From Heterohyrax brucei (Eukaryota; Chordata; Mammalia; Hyracoidea; Procaviidae), in assembly GCA_028571685.1 (NCBI GenBank), contig CM053140.1, positions 62,688,201 to 62,752,200 of the forward strand: a stretch of DNA of 64,000 nt, written 5' to 3'. The notes beneath the pieces were generated by a model. It ran no database searches and was not told where the DNA came from. It saw only the letters and a list, made by a program, of their open reading frames with translations. A program made the position numbers and the translations under genes. Of this stretch, positions 1-27,362 are shown piece after piece (position 1 is the stretch's first letter; each line of letters begins with the position of its first letter).

Positions 1-2755
1 CAGAAAAAGGTTTCTCCGCTTGTCCAGAGAGGAGAAGCAGTTTTTTAATGCCTTTGACATTATGGCCAGATTCTTAATGTGAGACTTACACATCCTGCTT
101 TCCCAACTGTTCATCTATGGTCTAATTGGCTTCAGTTCTGAGCTCTGTACCAGGTGAAAGACTTTTTTGGTCATTTAAATGGTGCCTAAAGCTAGGTTTC
201 TCCAAGTACTTCAAAGGCTAAAGTGTCCTGGGGGCACAGCGTGATGACATTATTTCTTGTCAGAGGAAAATAGCCTTTAGGTGTTCTCTCTTGTAGTGTC
301 ATCCCAGACCATGTTTTCCATTTGTCTTTCTCTAAACAAGTCAGCAGATGAAGTTCTTCAGTTGACACACACAGCTCTTTTGTGGTCCTCTTCTCCTTGG
401 GCCATCTTTTGAAGCAAAATACTTCTTGAGCCAAGGCTTGAAAGCCATTTTGTAGTCAGCTTGTATCTGGACTTCAGACCCTGGCCTGAATGAGGTCAGA
501 GGCTTTCTGGTGGATTTTTTAATAACTTGCAGAGATGCAGGGGCTTCTCACCTGCTAATAACTGATGAGCCAGAAATCTTCCTATATTGGCACATGGCTA
601 GTATGTCCATGTTAAGGATCTCTGGGTATAGTTTTGCAGAGGTAGGGGTGGAGAAATCTAGATGATAGGGGCCAAGGAGCCTATTTCTTAACTAAAGTGT
701 TCAAGTATTTTGAACTATGCCAGCTATTTATTGCCAAGCCTTCTGGGTCCCCCACTCCCATATCAGCTCTCTAGTGCTAACAGGGTCTTTGGTCTTCATT
801 TCCCAGCTATTTCCAGCGACTGCCTGGCCCTGGTTTTGGCTGCAGCCTTCTAGTAGAAACACGTGGGTTTTGTTTTCTACTGACCAGTAGTCTAGTTACT
901 TGGGCCAGTGGGTACAAATGACCTTTCCAGGGAGCAGGTGTTGATGACCGCAGCTTTCAGGGTCCCTGGCATTCACCTTTACTGGAACTCTTAGATCTGT
1001 TCTTTCTACTTTCTTTGCTGCTTCCAGGAGCTGAACTGCACAATTGTAGCTGCAACTATATTTAGCCAACAGAGAAGTAAAGACAACTCCTCAGCATAGC
1101 CTTTTTTTTTCTCTAAAGCCTAACCAGTTTAAAATTACAACCATCTAGCAGAATGAACTAGATTTCCATATTCTCCTTTCTGCTTTCCTTTCCCCTGCAT
1201 CCTGGGGTTACCCGTGTTCTAGCTAACCGGAAGGGAAGATGAAATCCTAGCAGTACTTCCTTCTTCATCCTAGACCGCTCTCTAAAGGCCCCCCTCATTC
1301 ACTAAGGCCTCTTCCCTAGGCTCACTCAGCTGAGTATCCTTCATCTGGGGCATTCTTCCATGGAGTCATCTCAAGAGGTCAGATTCTAGGGTCCCTGTAG
1401 GCACTCCAGGGTCATGAGGAAAGAACAGGCCATGGGGAGCCAGCCTAAAGTCAGAGACATTGATGAAGATGTACAGAGTAGTTCCAAAAAAATTGCTTGG
1501 CAATGGAGATAAGCCTTTCTTTTAATGTGCCTGCCTGTGTGCCTCCTTGACAGCCTGAGGGAGGGGTACAAGGCTCAGGGCACTGAAGCCCAGGGACTAT
1601 TCATAACCAGTGGCAGTATCTTCCAGGCAGGGCTACTCCAGAGGTACATGAGTGTGGGACTGAAACTGCTCCGAGTAGTTTTCTCCCACAGCTTAGAATT
1701 CCATCTTCTAGAGCAACCTTATCCAGTAATTTTTCGCTTAGCTTTTGGATTCTACAGGGAATCCAAGCTGAGAATTTGGCCCTAGAGGGATCCCTGTAGC
1801 AGAAACTAACTGCTCTTTGGCCAAAGCCTTCATAAACAATTCAGTCATCCCATTGGCCACCCCCTAACCCTGCTGCCAGACTAAGACCACAGCAAGGAAG
1901 GAAACAGGTCAAGACTAACCTAAAAAAGCTGTTATTTTTCCTGAGGGCATTTTTCATTAGACATGAGCTATGTGCAGAACAAAAACTGGCATTGAGAGTT
2001 GGAAAAGACAGCATTCAATTTGGAGCCCAGGCACCCTAGGAGAAAAGTTTGCATAGTGTACTGTAAAGGTTTGGGCCTGCCTGGCTACTTCTGGGCCAGC
2101 CTGACTTATACCTGCATTAGCACTAGCTGAATCCCTTTGTTGAAAGCTAGTCCTGCCCCCCAAGCAAGTCAGATTTTCAGTCCCTGGGTTTGCGGGGGGA
2201 AACTGCCTGTATGCTTTGGGGTAGTAAAGGAAGACAGACCTCAGAGGCCCTGAGACTGACTAGGAACCTCTGATTCAGATGATACCCATAACATCCTCAG
2301 GCTCTGGAGTTACATACTGGCTTTATCCAGCTTTTGTGGAAACTGCCTTCACTTGGATCACTGGAAAAGCGAAAAGAGATATAAGAGCCCAACCATCCAG
2401 CAGAGCAGATGTCCCCCCCAAAACAGGTTGAGTTCCCAGCGACAGACCCTAGGAAGGTCAATCCAGCCCTTCTCCTCCTCACTAGTGTTTCTCACACAAT
2501 TCTTTTTTTATTATTATTTTTCCAAGAACCATAAACTGGTTATTTTCCATGTTCTCAGGGCCCCTGGGTAGACAGACACAGCTTGATGATTTTAGAGCAG
2601 ACATAGGCCAAGAAACCATGGCATTGAGTGTGCTGAGTCCAGACAAATGATATTTATATACACATCCAAATTTGAAGAGAACTGTATTTCTTTAGGTTTC
2701 AAACACTGTAATAATAGATATAAAGCAAAAATAAAAACCTGTTGCAAAGTTCTAA
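1..2755 (+). other. KPNA6: Probable 3' UTR of KPNA6 (upstream gene)
   Basis: I see no coding exon here on either strand; the short open frames have no recognisable domain and no splice support. The stretch ends in a well-formed polyadenylation signal at 2730-2735 followed by a U/GU-rich tract. In mammals the plus-strand gene immediately upstream of TXLNA is KPNA6 (importin alpha 7), which has a very long 3' UTR. The assignment is therefore from synteny and the terminal poly(A) signal, not from protein similarity. It could instead be ordinary intergenic DNA. Confidence 0.4.
2730..2735 (+). terminator. Polyadenylation signal AATAAA
   Basis: AATAAA is followed about 20-35 bases later by a TTGTCTGTTTTGGTTTGG-type GU/U-rich element, the usual arrangement for cleavage near 2750. 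It probably ends KPNA6. Confidence 0.5.
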
Positions 2756-2879
2756 ATTGTCTGTTTTGGTTTGGAGTGAACCCAGGCTGGATTATTTGGA
2801 GGTAAATGAGGTGGTATGTAAACTTGTTAGACTAACAGAAGAAATAAGAATTGCTCCAGCCGGCTCCTGCTATACAAGG

Positions 2880-3055
2880 TTTTGTTTTTTTAACAACTTT
2901 ATATATAATTCACATACAATAAACTGCACCTATTTAAAGTGCACAATTTGATGTTTTTTATACGTATGCACTCATGCAACTATCACCACAATGGAGAGAA
3001 CACACCAATCACCTTTGTTAGTTTTACTGCCCCAGCACTAATGTGCATTCTATAG
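2880..3055 (-). repeat. L1 3'-UTR fragment, antisense
   Basis: It resembles the L1 3' end family read on the minus strand: an AACTTTATATATAATTCACA-type start, then TTTAAAGTGCACAATTTGATG, then CAACTATCACCACAAT. Recognised by eye from the family consensus. Confidence 0.55.
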
Positions 3056-4090
3056 TCATTAGAAATTAATTTGCATTGACACTGGTTTGTCATCACCCTA
3101 TAGCCCTTAGAATCTTACAAGGTATCTGAGTATTATCCTCATTTTGCCAGTGAAGAAATGGTCTCATAAAAATTGGGGTCATACAATTCACAAACTCCTC
3201 ACTTTGGTTTAGAGCAATTCCTAAAACAAATTAGAAGCCAACAATGTGATTTAGCCCAAAAAGAGGGTTTTAGTTGGCTGATAGTGTGTTCTAAGTTTTA
3301 ATTAGTTGCCGAGATTGAAAAGTCAAATACCAGTCTTGAAAAACACAGTGTCTGTGCTATGGAGTCAATTTGACAGCAACAGATTTGCCTTTTTTGGTTA
3401 ACTGGGCCTGAGTTTCTCCTTGGCCACAATATGCAATAACTGCTCTACCAGTTACCACCATTCCTAGTTGCCTCCCTGACTTGTTGCCATATTTCTTTTA
3501 TATCAGCGACTGTGCACCCATGTTTGTTTTACTTACTCCTTGTGTACCTGCTTTGCTCATATGACCCACCTGGTCCCTGAAGGCCACTGTTTACCTTTCC
3601 TGCTATACCTTCCACCCCTCAGCCCGTGTAAATCTGTTCTTATGTATGTTCTTTCTTTCTGCCTAGAGCATCAAGGCATTATTGTTATGTTACCTCCTCA
3701 AGAGATTTCTAACAAGCTGTTTCTGGATGAGGCCTTTAAGAGATCTGGTTTCCAAATCCTGGCTCCTTATACTGTATTGCCTTGCAGTGTTACTTTGTAA
3801 ATGCAAACCTTGGTGTCGGGAAATACTAGACGGAGCTCTGTCTTCGTCTCCTTAACCTAACGAGTGAAATAACATCTTACTCAGTTTAACAACTTAAACC
3901 CACTCTGTGCCTTGACTGGGTTGCTAGCCATCAATTCCCAAAGTATTCTTTGACTTGCAAACAAATAGTAATTTCAACACCTTGGTGATAATGCTGTAAT
4001 AGAAGTCTATCCAATAGTTGGGAACTAGAACAGATTGCAGAACGTTGGGAAGGCTCGGAAGTGGCTGTTGAGCTGAACCTCAAAAGAGGG
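3056..4090. other. Intergenic, nothing recognised
   Basis: AT-rich single-copy-looking DNA between the presumed KPNA6 end and the TXLNA promoter. No exon, promoter or clear repeat could be supported on either strand. Confidence 0.4.
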
Positions 4091-4094
4091 AGTA

Positions 4095-4232
4095 ACCACT
4101 GCCGACGAATCGATGTGAGAATAGTACTACTCCATAACTTCCAAGGAGCACCTGGTCCACTTGAGCTGCCAATCTTTTGTTTAGTAGCCACTTCATGTAA
4201 CCACTGCACCACCAGGGTTTCCATATGGAAAG
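4095..4232 (-). repeat. AfroSINE, antisense, diverged
   Basis: It contains the SINE landmarks in reverse order: CGATGTGAGAATAGT, TTCCAAGGAGCACCTGGT, then a tRNA-like head ending CACCACCAGGGTTTCC. Confidence 0.8.
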
Positions 4233-4499
4233 CTGGATTAAGAATTTTGATTCTTCCCCTGCCCCGCCCACCCAGCTCCAGTACTACCTGAGGCTCAGTC
4301 TAGCCAGGTGGTGTGATGAAGTGGCCTGTTAGAGGGTGGGTCATCTGAAAAGCTAGGGAGGGAATCTTTGCCTGAAGCCAAGCTCTCCCTGCAGTGTCAC
4401 CTCAGCTCTTTCCGAAGAGACTATCTGCTAAACTTGTGATAAAGAGAAGAAAAAACACTAACCAGGTCACCTTAATTCATCCTAACGGAAACCATGGCA

Positions 4500-4690
4500 G
4501 AATTAGTACGGTGCTTGGTGCCACACTTCCTGGTTTTGAATCCCTGCTCTAACCACGCTTTAGCCCTGTGACCTTAGACAAGTTGTCTAACCTCTGCCTT
4601 TCGTTTTGACCAGTAAAAGAGGAATAGTACATGTCTCCATGAGTAGTTACGAGGATTAAGCATACAGTAGGCACACAATGAAAGAGGAAA
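4500..4690 (+). repeat. MIR element
   Basis: It has the MIR core order: a tRNA-like region, then CCCTGTGACCTTAGACAAGT, then an AACCTCTGCC...AGAGGAATAGTAC...GAGGATTAAG tail. This is an ancient mammal-wide SINE. Confidence 0.7.
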
Positions 4691-4741
4691 TTAAGGCCCA
4701 GCGAAAGAAAAGTAAGCTCGACCACACTGCAAGGAAAGTGA

Positions 4742-4749
4742 TGACGTCA
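4742..4749. promoter_or_regulatory. Consensus CRE (TGACGTCA)
   Basis: A perfect palindromic CREB/ATF site about 450 bp upstream of the TXLNA CpG-rich promoter. Function is inferred from the motif only. Confidence 0.4.
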
Positions 4750-5019
4750 AGACCGGCATATAGATCCTTCTACACCCTGCCACGGATTCCAGCTGTCGAC
4801 AGGAGTCCTCAGGGGTCCCTAGATTAAAGGCACAGGAGTTCACAATGGGCAAGGGAGGAATGGAAGGGTGGTGGTGTGCAATAAAGAATACGCAGGAGCA
4901 AGGTTTGGGATTAAAAAATAGTTGCTGAGTGACACAAATGAGGATGCCGTGTCTGTGCGGAATGACTGTCACTTCTCGGACCTCCAGGGTATCAGACTCC
5001 TAAAACAAAATCCCCTTCC

Positions 5020-5500
5020 ATTGCATCTTGGGAGTTGTGGCCAGCTAACTGCGATGCATGGAGGGACATACAGTCCCCTCCCTTCTCGGCCTTCCCACTT
5101 CACCCGCCTCAAAAGCCGCTTTCGCTTCAGCTTTCCCAGCAAGCTCCGGGAGAGCGCGGGCTATTGATTGGCTGAGGCGAGAGCGGGCAGCGGCTTCCCA
5201 GGGTTTCCGGTGCTAAACCAAAGCGGGTGAAGTCGTCGGTGCGTCAGCGGCGAGGTGCGTATTGCGGCGGATAGCGGGACAAGATGACCGAGGGCTTGTA
5301 GGCCTGACTACTTTCGCCTAGTGGGGGCAGTCGCTCCGATTCCGCGCGTGGACTCGGGCTGGAGATGGGTTAATGCCTGTGCGCATGCGCGGGCGCGCAA
5401 CTCTCGCGGCTGGAGGGCGCGCGGGGTGTTTGTGGCTGCGCGCGCGCAGGAACCCACGTGAGTTTTAGGAGCACGGAGGGAGGGCTCAGGAATAGAGCAT
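5020..5500 (+). promoter_or_regulatory. TXLNA: TXLNA CpG-island promoter
   Basis: CpG density rises sharply here and there is no TATA box. Visible motifs are a ZNF143-like CTTGGGAGTTGTGG (about 5027-5040), an inverted CCAAT box in TTGATTGGCTGA (about 5164-5175), and a perfect NRF1 palindrome at 5381-5390. A GAG|GTGCGT near 5253 could be the donor of a non-coding first exon. The coding exon could then be entered at the TTTCAG ending about 5765. Those UTR junctions are inferred, because there is no transcript evidence in the sequence. Confidence 0.7.
5381..5390. promoter_or_regulatory. NRF1 palindrome GCGCATGCGC
   Basis: An exact match to the NRF1 core, flanked by T and G as in the extended consensus, inside the TXLNA CpG island. 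Confidence 0.6.
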
Positions 5501-5855
5501 CCCGCCACGTCAGTCTCCGGCCCAGAGCCAATCCCGCTCTCGGCCTGTCCTGAGGGGGCCGTTTGGGGCAGGGAACTGGCTTCAGGGAAAGAGAGGCCTC
5601 TTTCTCTCCCGCTCCAGGAGCAGCGCCGTGAAAACCTGCCTGGATACAACAGGCTCCCCTGACCAGCTAGAGACCGGAAGAACCGTTGGCTGTCCCCGGT
5701 AAAGACCAACCAGTTTGTTTCCGTTTGTTTTAAGAAGCTCCGTGCGCCTGGTGTTGGGATTTCAGATCCAGGCTGCGAAGAATCTTGAAGTCTGGAAAAT
5801 AGCACCTGTTTTTGTTTCTGAAGGATCTGCACCTAATCTGGCACTGCAAACCACA

Positions 5856-16680
<10,825 letters not shown>

Positions 16681-19600
16681 AGCCTGGTGTTTCAGGCATG
16701 CTGGAAGGGAGCAGGCAGCCCAGCCAGGCCTGGCCCACATGAGACTCCCACCTCAGCGTAGTCCAGTGCTGGCCAGGGTACTGTGGCCAGGCTGGCATTT
16801 GATGCTTTGCAATTTTGGATTTTGTGGGTCAGTTTGACATATATGGCATATGTGCAAGACTTCATACATTTATACCTGTAAGTGTATGGTGGGCTTGCAT
16901 TGGGGGGGAGTGGGTGTGTGTAGATAGGTCAGTGGCTCTTCAGTGAGCTGGAGCGTCTTACAAGAGAAGCTGTCATCAGTGGCCGCCATCATCGTGAACT
17001 GGCGGGACAAGTGACTCGAGCATTTCTCCTGCCCCATTTGAGGCTCAGGTTCCTCCCAGCCCCTTGTGGCTTGTGACAAGTGACACAGTTGCCAAGTTTT
17101 GACTGTTACTGTTGTGAGCAGGGCTCTTCTGGCTTCCCTTGAGATGCCTTTACCCTTGATCTGGAAAAGGTGTCCCCAGGCAAAGCCTTGGCAGGGCACC
17201 TAGAGCTGGAGATCGGACTGTTCCTGCCAAGATGATGATACCTGGAGAATGTTTGGGAATGATGCTGGTAGGGGCGCCATTGGGCACTACTTTCCCTGAC
17301 CTCTGGTAGTGCTAGGACCAGGCCAGTGATGCTTCTCAGTAGCCTTACTCAAAGGTGCCTCTTAAGCCTGCACAAATGATTGACAAGAGAGCACCCAAAG
17401 GATTCTTTCTGAAAGTTTTTTGCACATGCCAGTATTTGTATCAAGGATCTGCTGAGGAGGGAGAGGGTTACTAAGTGGTGGGCCTGGGTTCCTAACCTCC
17501 AGTATCACCACCCACCTGGCTTCTTTGCTGAGTTGGTGTTGAGGTTTCCTGTTTGGTGAGCCCTGATTCCTCATAGTGAGAGAAAGGAAAGGGCTTCTGA
17601 TAGCTTTGTCATAAGCTTGCCTAAGTCCTGGGAGGCTCTTCTGATTCCCATCCCTATTTCCATGCAGCAGTTGCTGGGCCCCAGGCCAAACTGATCCCTT
17701 GGCTCTGTGGGTCTGTTTCTGTGCCCTGCCCCTTCACCACCACCAAACGCTCAGTCCTTGAAATTGACCGTGGTTCTACTTGCTGGTGTCCAGTTGTCCA
17801 ATAAATAAGAGCTGGGTACCATACCCTCCAGTGTGGGAGCCCCCAGGCCAGTCCCCAGCTATTGGCCAACAGGTAGGGTATGAGAATGAGACTCCACAGT
17901 TGATTGAGCCCCAAAAGTCCACAGAATGGCTGCTGACTTTGTTGTCACTACTTTTAAACTCCAAAAGTTCTGCTGGTTGCTGACTTGCCAAAAGATTCGT
18001 TTTTGTTTTGTTTTTACCAAGCAGCCTTCTGAGATGAAAGAGTGAGTCTTGGATCCGGATTCTGGGCTCTGGACCAATGCTCTGTCTCCATCCGGGTGTC
18101 TGTTTCTCCCTGGATATCCTTGAAGCCAGTTGATTGTCCATAGCCCTTTATCCTCACAGCTAGCCCACTTGCAGCCTTGAACATAATCCCTCAGATACAC
18201 AGGTTCATGTGAGACATTAGCTTTCCTGGATCCTCTTATGACTTAGACCAGAAATAATGACTGAGGGGACAGATTGCCCTCCTGCACCTGTAGCAGATTT
18301 CACTAACCTACTTCAGAGTGTTGACTGCTAATCCTGGTGTAGGTCCTCATTTGTATCAAGATACCCCCAGCAGCCAGTTTTAGTGTGGAGACTTGTTTGC
18401 CATCCCTGGCTGAGATACTGCTCTCCTGTGGAGAAGTGTTTCCCAAGATCTTTTTCTTTGTCTTTTTGAAATCCTTTTGTTTGGAATTGTCCCCAGACCT
18501 GCCTCTTCTTGCTGCAGGAAGGCCTTCTCCCTCCCCCAGCCCGTGTGCTCAGACTGAGGTGCAAGAGCTGCCAACCCCACATAGGGTTCACTGGGCTGAG
18601 GAGATGCAGAGAGGAGGCAGGGCATGCATCTGCCCCTCTGAAGAACAGAAAGGCCTCAGGTGTCCCCTAGTTAATTGCCTGCCTCAGTTCAGCTACCTCT
18701 TTAAAGCCTGGAGGAGGAATTGGGTCTTAGGGCCCCATGTGGTATGGGAGACTACAGCTAGACAGCACAGCAGACCAGCAAGACCAGGTCTGGCTACTGT
18801 GGAACCATAGTGGGCAAGTGGCCCTAACCAGGCTTCCGGGTCAAGAATGTGGGCCTCAGGCAGGCAGACCTCTGTTCTCAGCTCTAGCGATTTCTAGGCA
18901 TGCAGGCCACAGGTGGGGGTCCCTTTCTCTTCCTCTCCATTGACCAAATCTCACCAGTCACTACAGCTGCTCTGCTTGCTCTGCTTTCCAAAGTTAGCCC
19001 AGGTGCCTGGGTATTGCACATATGGGCCTGGTCCTGATGCAAGGGGGTGGCCTTCCTGTGAGTGAAGGCCAGTGCCTTCTTCCCCCTGGGGCAGGTCCTG
19101 TGCTTATGACCTCAGTTTTAGGACCAAGAGCTGTTCTGTGTAGGGTTTGTTGCTATTTTTTTTCCTCCAGGGAACCATAGCAGATGAGGCTTACAGCGCA
19201 GATCTGCTGGCTCTGCTAACAGTAACTTGTATTCAGGAGCTTGTCCAGCTGAGAGTGTCCTGTACACCAGATTCTGAGAGGTGTCAGCAGCACTTTTCTT
19301 TTCCTGTGAGGTTTGGGACCATGGGCAAAGCTCAGGCACTTTGCGTATGAGAATGTTATTTCTGTAAAGATGGTTATTTCCTACCTTTGCCCTTTGATGG
19401 TGGCCCTGCTGTGGGCTGACCACTAGGTGGGTGGGTCTGCCCTGGTGACTACTGGGGGGAGGGCCAAGGCCTGCTGAGTTGACTCTAGCTGCTGCTCCAG
19501 CCCTCCTGCCTTGCACAGGACAGAGGTGGCTACCCCAGGGACAGCCAGGTACCAGCCTGCCCCCTGAGTCCTGCCCACCCAGGGGGACTGCCTTGTGTCC

Positions 19601-19755
19601 CATCACTCGCTTCCGTGATATCCTCACCTGGCCGTCCAGATTTATTTGAAGCTGTGCTTACAGCTTTTATTCTCCTTTTGGTATTCACAACAGCCAGGGA
19701 TTTGGTTTTAATGTATTTTAAACCACATTAAATAAAGAGTATGTTGCCTTACGTC
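16681..19755 (+). other. TXLNA: TXLNA 3' UTR
   Basis: The region between the TXLNA stop and a strong poly(A) signal at 19731-19736. It holds no further exon or recognisable interspersed repeat. Human TXLNA also has a ~3 kb 3' UTR (known). The open frames within it, on both strands, have no domain and are not called as genes. Confidence 0.75.
19731..19736 (+). terminator. TXLNA: TXLNA polyadenylation signal
   Basis: AATAAA inside ATTAAATAAAGAGTATG, followed by GTCTGTCTGACCTGTGTGG, a GU-rich downstream element. Confidence 0.85.
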
Positions 19756-22129
19756 TGTCTGACCTGTGTGGTCATTGGGTGCTTCTGGATACTTTCAGTC
19801 CCCTTTGCTCACATACTCAGGCTTGTAAGCACACTATCGCTGACCTCATGATCTGTGCCAAGTTGTCATGGCCGTGCCCTGGCATCCTGTGTCTCACAGC
19901 ATGCGCTCCCACCACCCAGCTGTCAGCACAGGTTCAAGACAAATCGACTTGACCTGCCTGGATGAAGCCTTGGGCAGAGTTGGCATGATGGTAGTATACA
20001 TGAGAGAACCACAGTGATTTTGAATCCATCAAAAAGTGTCCTTGCCCTCAGGTCTCAGGCTGCTGAGGGAAACAGTTTCTTAGAACACTCAAAGGTGAGT
20101 GGTGATGGCAGAGCACAGAGAAGGCACTGTCCAGCTCCAGCAAGGGAAGAGAGCTGAGGACCAGGAAGGGCCTTCTGTCCCAGAGAGAGGTGGAAGAGTG
20201 GCAGTTGCGCTTGGAAGTTCAGAAGTGATTCACCTGGCAGTGCACGTGCCCAGAAGTGGATGAGAGAATGAGCCATTGTGCTGGTTGATAGGAAGGAATG
20301 TTTGTGGATGTTTGAACAGGAGGTGGGTAGTCTGTGAGAAAAGTGCATGCACGGCATAGTCCATGAAATCCCACATTAAAACAGAGACACTCATCACGGC
20401 TGTCTGGGCTGCCACCATGAGCAGCATCCTTTCACACTATCCCACCCAAGGCAATGCCCAGGGGCCTCCAAGTTCCTGTGATGTTGTGCAAGGCTTTAGA
20501 GGACAGTATTGCCCAGGCACTTTCTCAGAATGGCTGGTTTCTTGCACAGTCATTTCCCTCTCTGGGCCTGGGTGTTGGAGCTTAGATTACTGGTAGTCTG
20601 ACCCAACACTTAGTGGGGCCTGAGTTGGTCTGGCACAGAACATGGTACATGAACATCCAACAAACGGTGTAGGTAGCCCAGGTGCCCTTCCCTGCAGGCC
20701 CCTGCAGGTCACAGTACCCAGGCACTGGCTCTAACAGTTCAAGTAGCAGAGCCTCTCCACCCCTTCTAGCCTGGGTCTTCATGAAGGACCAGTGTTGTGA
20801 CTACCACACTGATGCGAATAAAGGATGCTTTGTGGAAGGGGTAAGAAGCAGCACCAGCTCTTGGAGGTCCCAAGCTAAGCAGCTCTGAATGTAGCTTCAG
20901 GCTGCTGGCCCCCCAGGGAAGCAGTTGAGAGTGGGAACCTCATAGATGCTCCTGGCCTCTCCACTGTCTTGCTGAGGGAACCCTGGTGCCAACGGATGCA
21001 GCTCTGATGGGAGGGGCACCCTATTGTCCTCCCTGTAGTACAGTCCCCGCCCTCCAATCCCTTGGTTACTGAAAAAGTCCTGGATGAACATCCCCTTCTG
21101 GAGTGTTCTCTGGGAGCATCTGGGAAGGAGTCCTAAGCAGGTGCCTGAGGCAGTGGTGCCCATCCATCCCCACCTTGGCCTGAGGCCTGGGCCCAGGGAA
21201 GCCATTTCCTCCCAGTGGGAGGAGAAGGTGCCAGATGGTAGTGAACAATACCCAGGGCAGTTACTTGAGATGGCTGGGCCACCTGGCCATGGATGAGCTT
21301 CTCCTATGGCATCAGAGGTTACTCCAGGAAGCTAAGCCAGCAGCCTCTGCCAGGTCTTTAAATAGCTACCCCACTGATCAGTACTCCAGCAGCACAGCAG
21401 CGTTCAGCCTCTGAAAATCAGGTTTCCCTTCTGGGCTCTGGAGTCAGGTGCTGGCTACTGCAGTCTTTCCCCAGGAGGGAGTTCCTGCTCCTATTATCCA
21501 AGCCTGGAGGCGGGAAGAGGGTAAAATGACAGGACTGTCACTTCACTAGAGAATACACTATTTAGGATAGTGATACTGCCCTCAGACGGGTGACATGTTG
21601 TTGAACGGCAGCCAGAGCCTTGGAGAAGAAAACTAAAAATAAGTCGGGCTCTTCAGGCGGGACCAGGTCTGCTCAGTCTCAGCGATTTGCTCCTCTACGC
21701 TCCCGCTAGAGGGGCTCAAAATCACACCCCCTCCCCAAGGTGGCCTGGCGGTGGCGGTGACTTCCTGCACCTCCCCCCCTTCGGGCGAATTTCATGACCC
21801 TACCATTCTGGCTTTCGGGAAAGCAGCTGAGGATAGGAACATTTTAGTACAATGGGGATGATGACGGTGTCGTCCTTGAGGGTTGTTATGAGGATTAAAT
21901 GTACATGAGTTCCTTAGTAAAAGACCTGAAACACAGCAGATGGTTGTTCTCCTGTTCCCTCTCTTTCTCGTTCTGAGAAAACCACCACCATTTTGTAAGG
22001 GACTGTGGCTTCTCTCTGAAACTGAAGGGGAACTAAAACTGTTTTCCGATTGCCATCACATCACCAATAGTGTCGCTTTAGTTTAGGAGGAGAGGTGAAG
22101 TCTGGAGAGAGGAGAAAAAAATGTGAGGA
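19756..22129. other. Intergenic TXLNA-CCDC28B
   Basis: No exon supported on either strand. A MIR-like tail lies near 21850-21960 (GGTTGTTATGAGGATTAAAT). A GAAACTGAAGGGGAACTAAA stretch near 22018-22037 resembles an interferon-response (IRF) element but is imperfect. Otherwise nothing recognised. Confidence 0.45.
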
Positions 22130-22345
22130 TGCTCCTCCCGATTTACTCCATCCGGAGCTCGAAAGAAGGTCACTTTCCCTTTAAATGCAAATTACTTCCC
22201 GCCCTCTAAACTTCACTGTGTGCTGGTTCCCGGGAGAAGAGAGCTGAGGGCTTGAGAGGAGCGGGCACCAAAGCGTCACTCCAGACCCTGAGCCTCCAGG
22301 TCAGTTGCCCCCTGAGGGGGTGGGATGACGTAGGTCTGACGCTCG
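22130..22345 (+). promoter_or_regulatory. CCDC28B: CCDC28B promoter and probable non-coding exon 1
   Basis: GC content rises. There is a perfect octamer ATGCAAAT at 22185-22192 and a CRE-like TGACGTAG at about 22326. A good donor CAG|GTCAGT sits at 22299/22300. That donor would splice to an acceptor shortly upstream of the first coding exon, e.g. CCCTAG ending 23422. UTR exon limits are inferred. Confidence 0.5.
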
Positions 22346-23585
22346 GTTCCCAATCCATTTGGCTTATGGCTTCAGACCCCCAGGGTAGGAACTAGATCTT
22401 GAGTGGCCCCCAGCCGCTCCTGGGGAACGGGGGCGCCTGCTCTAGTTTTCCTGTATCAAGACCCTAATTGGGTCAAGTTGCTGTAGGGAACGGCAGAATA
22501 ATGCCACTGCTGTCATCTCTGTACCATACCCCTGGACCCATTCAGTGCCAACCAGCCAGGTGCCGGTTTAAATCCCTATCCCTACCAGTCCTTTCCCCTC
22601 CCCCCATGCTCCTAGAGTGCAGATCGGGCTATGTGGTGCCAGCCTGGAACAGTGAGCTCAAAACCCCTTGGCTCCTAAGTCCCCAGAGAGGAGGACTCCA
22701 GCCGCCTGGAGTCTTAGGGGACAGGGCTGGAGTGGAGGCCAGCCGGGCACTGCCAGCCACAGGATCAGCCATTGTTGGAGGCTGAGGCAGCCAGCTATGG
22801 ATCAACTGCTGTGCCCGGGCAGCCGCCAAGGCTGACAGTTTGAGTGGAGCGGGGGCCTTATGACTTGAAGGTTGAAGCTGCTAGAAGCCTGTCCCAGGCA
22901 ACTTCTGGAAGAGTTGGGGTCAGGGAGGAGGGATGCCAGTTTCTAAGTAGCAGAAAACTCACAACCGGCTCTGCCTGTGTGCCTGGGCTTCCTTCGCTAT
23001 TGCTAGCCAAGTGCCGTCGAGTAGGATTTCATGGTGACCCTTCCCTATTACACATGCCCTATTAGTTACTACGTGACACTGGGGCCTCCCAGGCACCCCT
23101 ACCCAGACCTTGATCACTTGCTATGCTGACAGTTTCAGTTTCTCAATATCTGCCTAGGGGATGAGGGAATGGATAAATAAAAGGGACCCAGTTAAATCAC
23201 CCCTAATCCTCTTATTAGTTTGAATCCACCCTGTCTCCCTCTACATTTCCTCTGCCCAGTCATGCCCCCTCAGACAGGAAGCCCTAACAGCAGCAGCAGG
23301 GTAATAGTGTCTGACCCAGCCCTTTCAGGCAGGACTTAGGTTTTCCCCCACTAAGGCTAAAGGGCAGGAAGAGACTTGGGGTGGGCTGGGAAAGCTTTTC
23401 AAATGTACATCCCTGACCCTAGGAGCAGGCACTGGTGTCTAGCTCTGCCTGGACTGTATTGACCAATGAGGGGCTACAAGGCCCTGCAGTTGCAGCTCCT
23501 GGGAGTTGCCAGGTATAGGCCTGAATTGGCCCCTGTCTCAGTGGGGCTGCCTCTGTCTCAGGAACTGAGGCCCAGCCAGCACCCA

Positions 23586-27089
<3,504 letters not shown>

Positions 27090-27212
27090 GCGTCTGACCC
27101 GGGACCAGACTGCCCCTTTCATCCCCTTCAAACTGTGACTTTTTACAGGACTCAGGCGGGCGGGTATTCTGCAGCCCTCCAGGTGCTATGGGGAGGGGGG
27201 GCACTGGATGGA

Positions 27213-27218
27213 ATTAAA
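27213..27218 (+). terminator. CCDC28B: CCDC28B polyadenylation signal ATTAAA
   Basis: The variant signal ATTAAA sits 124 bases after the stop codon, followed by GGCTTTGTGTCCTCT. It leaves only about 350 bases to the IQCC start codon. Confidence 0.6.
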
Positions 27219-27362
27219 CTGGAAAGAAAGAAAGCGGCTTTGTGTCCTCTCTCCGCCCCTTGAGCCTTTACTCAGTGGCAGCGTCAACAGTCCCGGCACA
27301 TCTTTGGTTGGGAAGTTCCGCTCAGATAAGGCTGGAATCTCCGGGGATGGAACATGGGAGTG

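Noticed and set aside
5308..5832. 174-residue open frame on the minus strand
   Set aside because: It runs antisense through the TXLNA CpG island, where long chance frames are common. No domain, and composition is Arg/Ala/Ser/Pro typical of GC-rich DNA.
19118..19627. 169-residue minus-strand open frame
   Set aside because: Lies within the TXLNA 3' UTR antisense, with no domain and no splice or promoter support.
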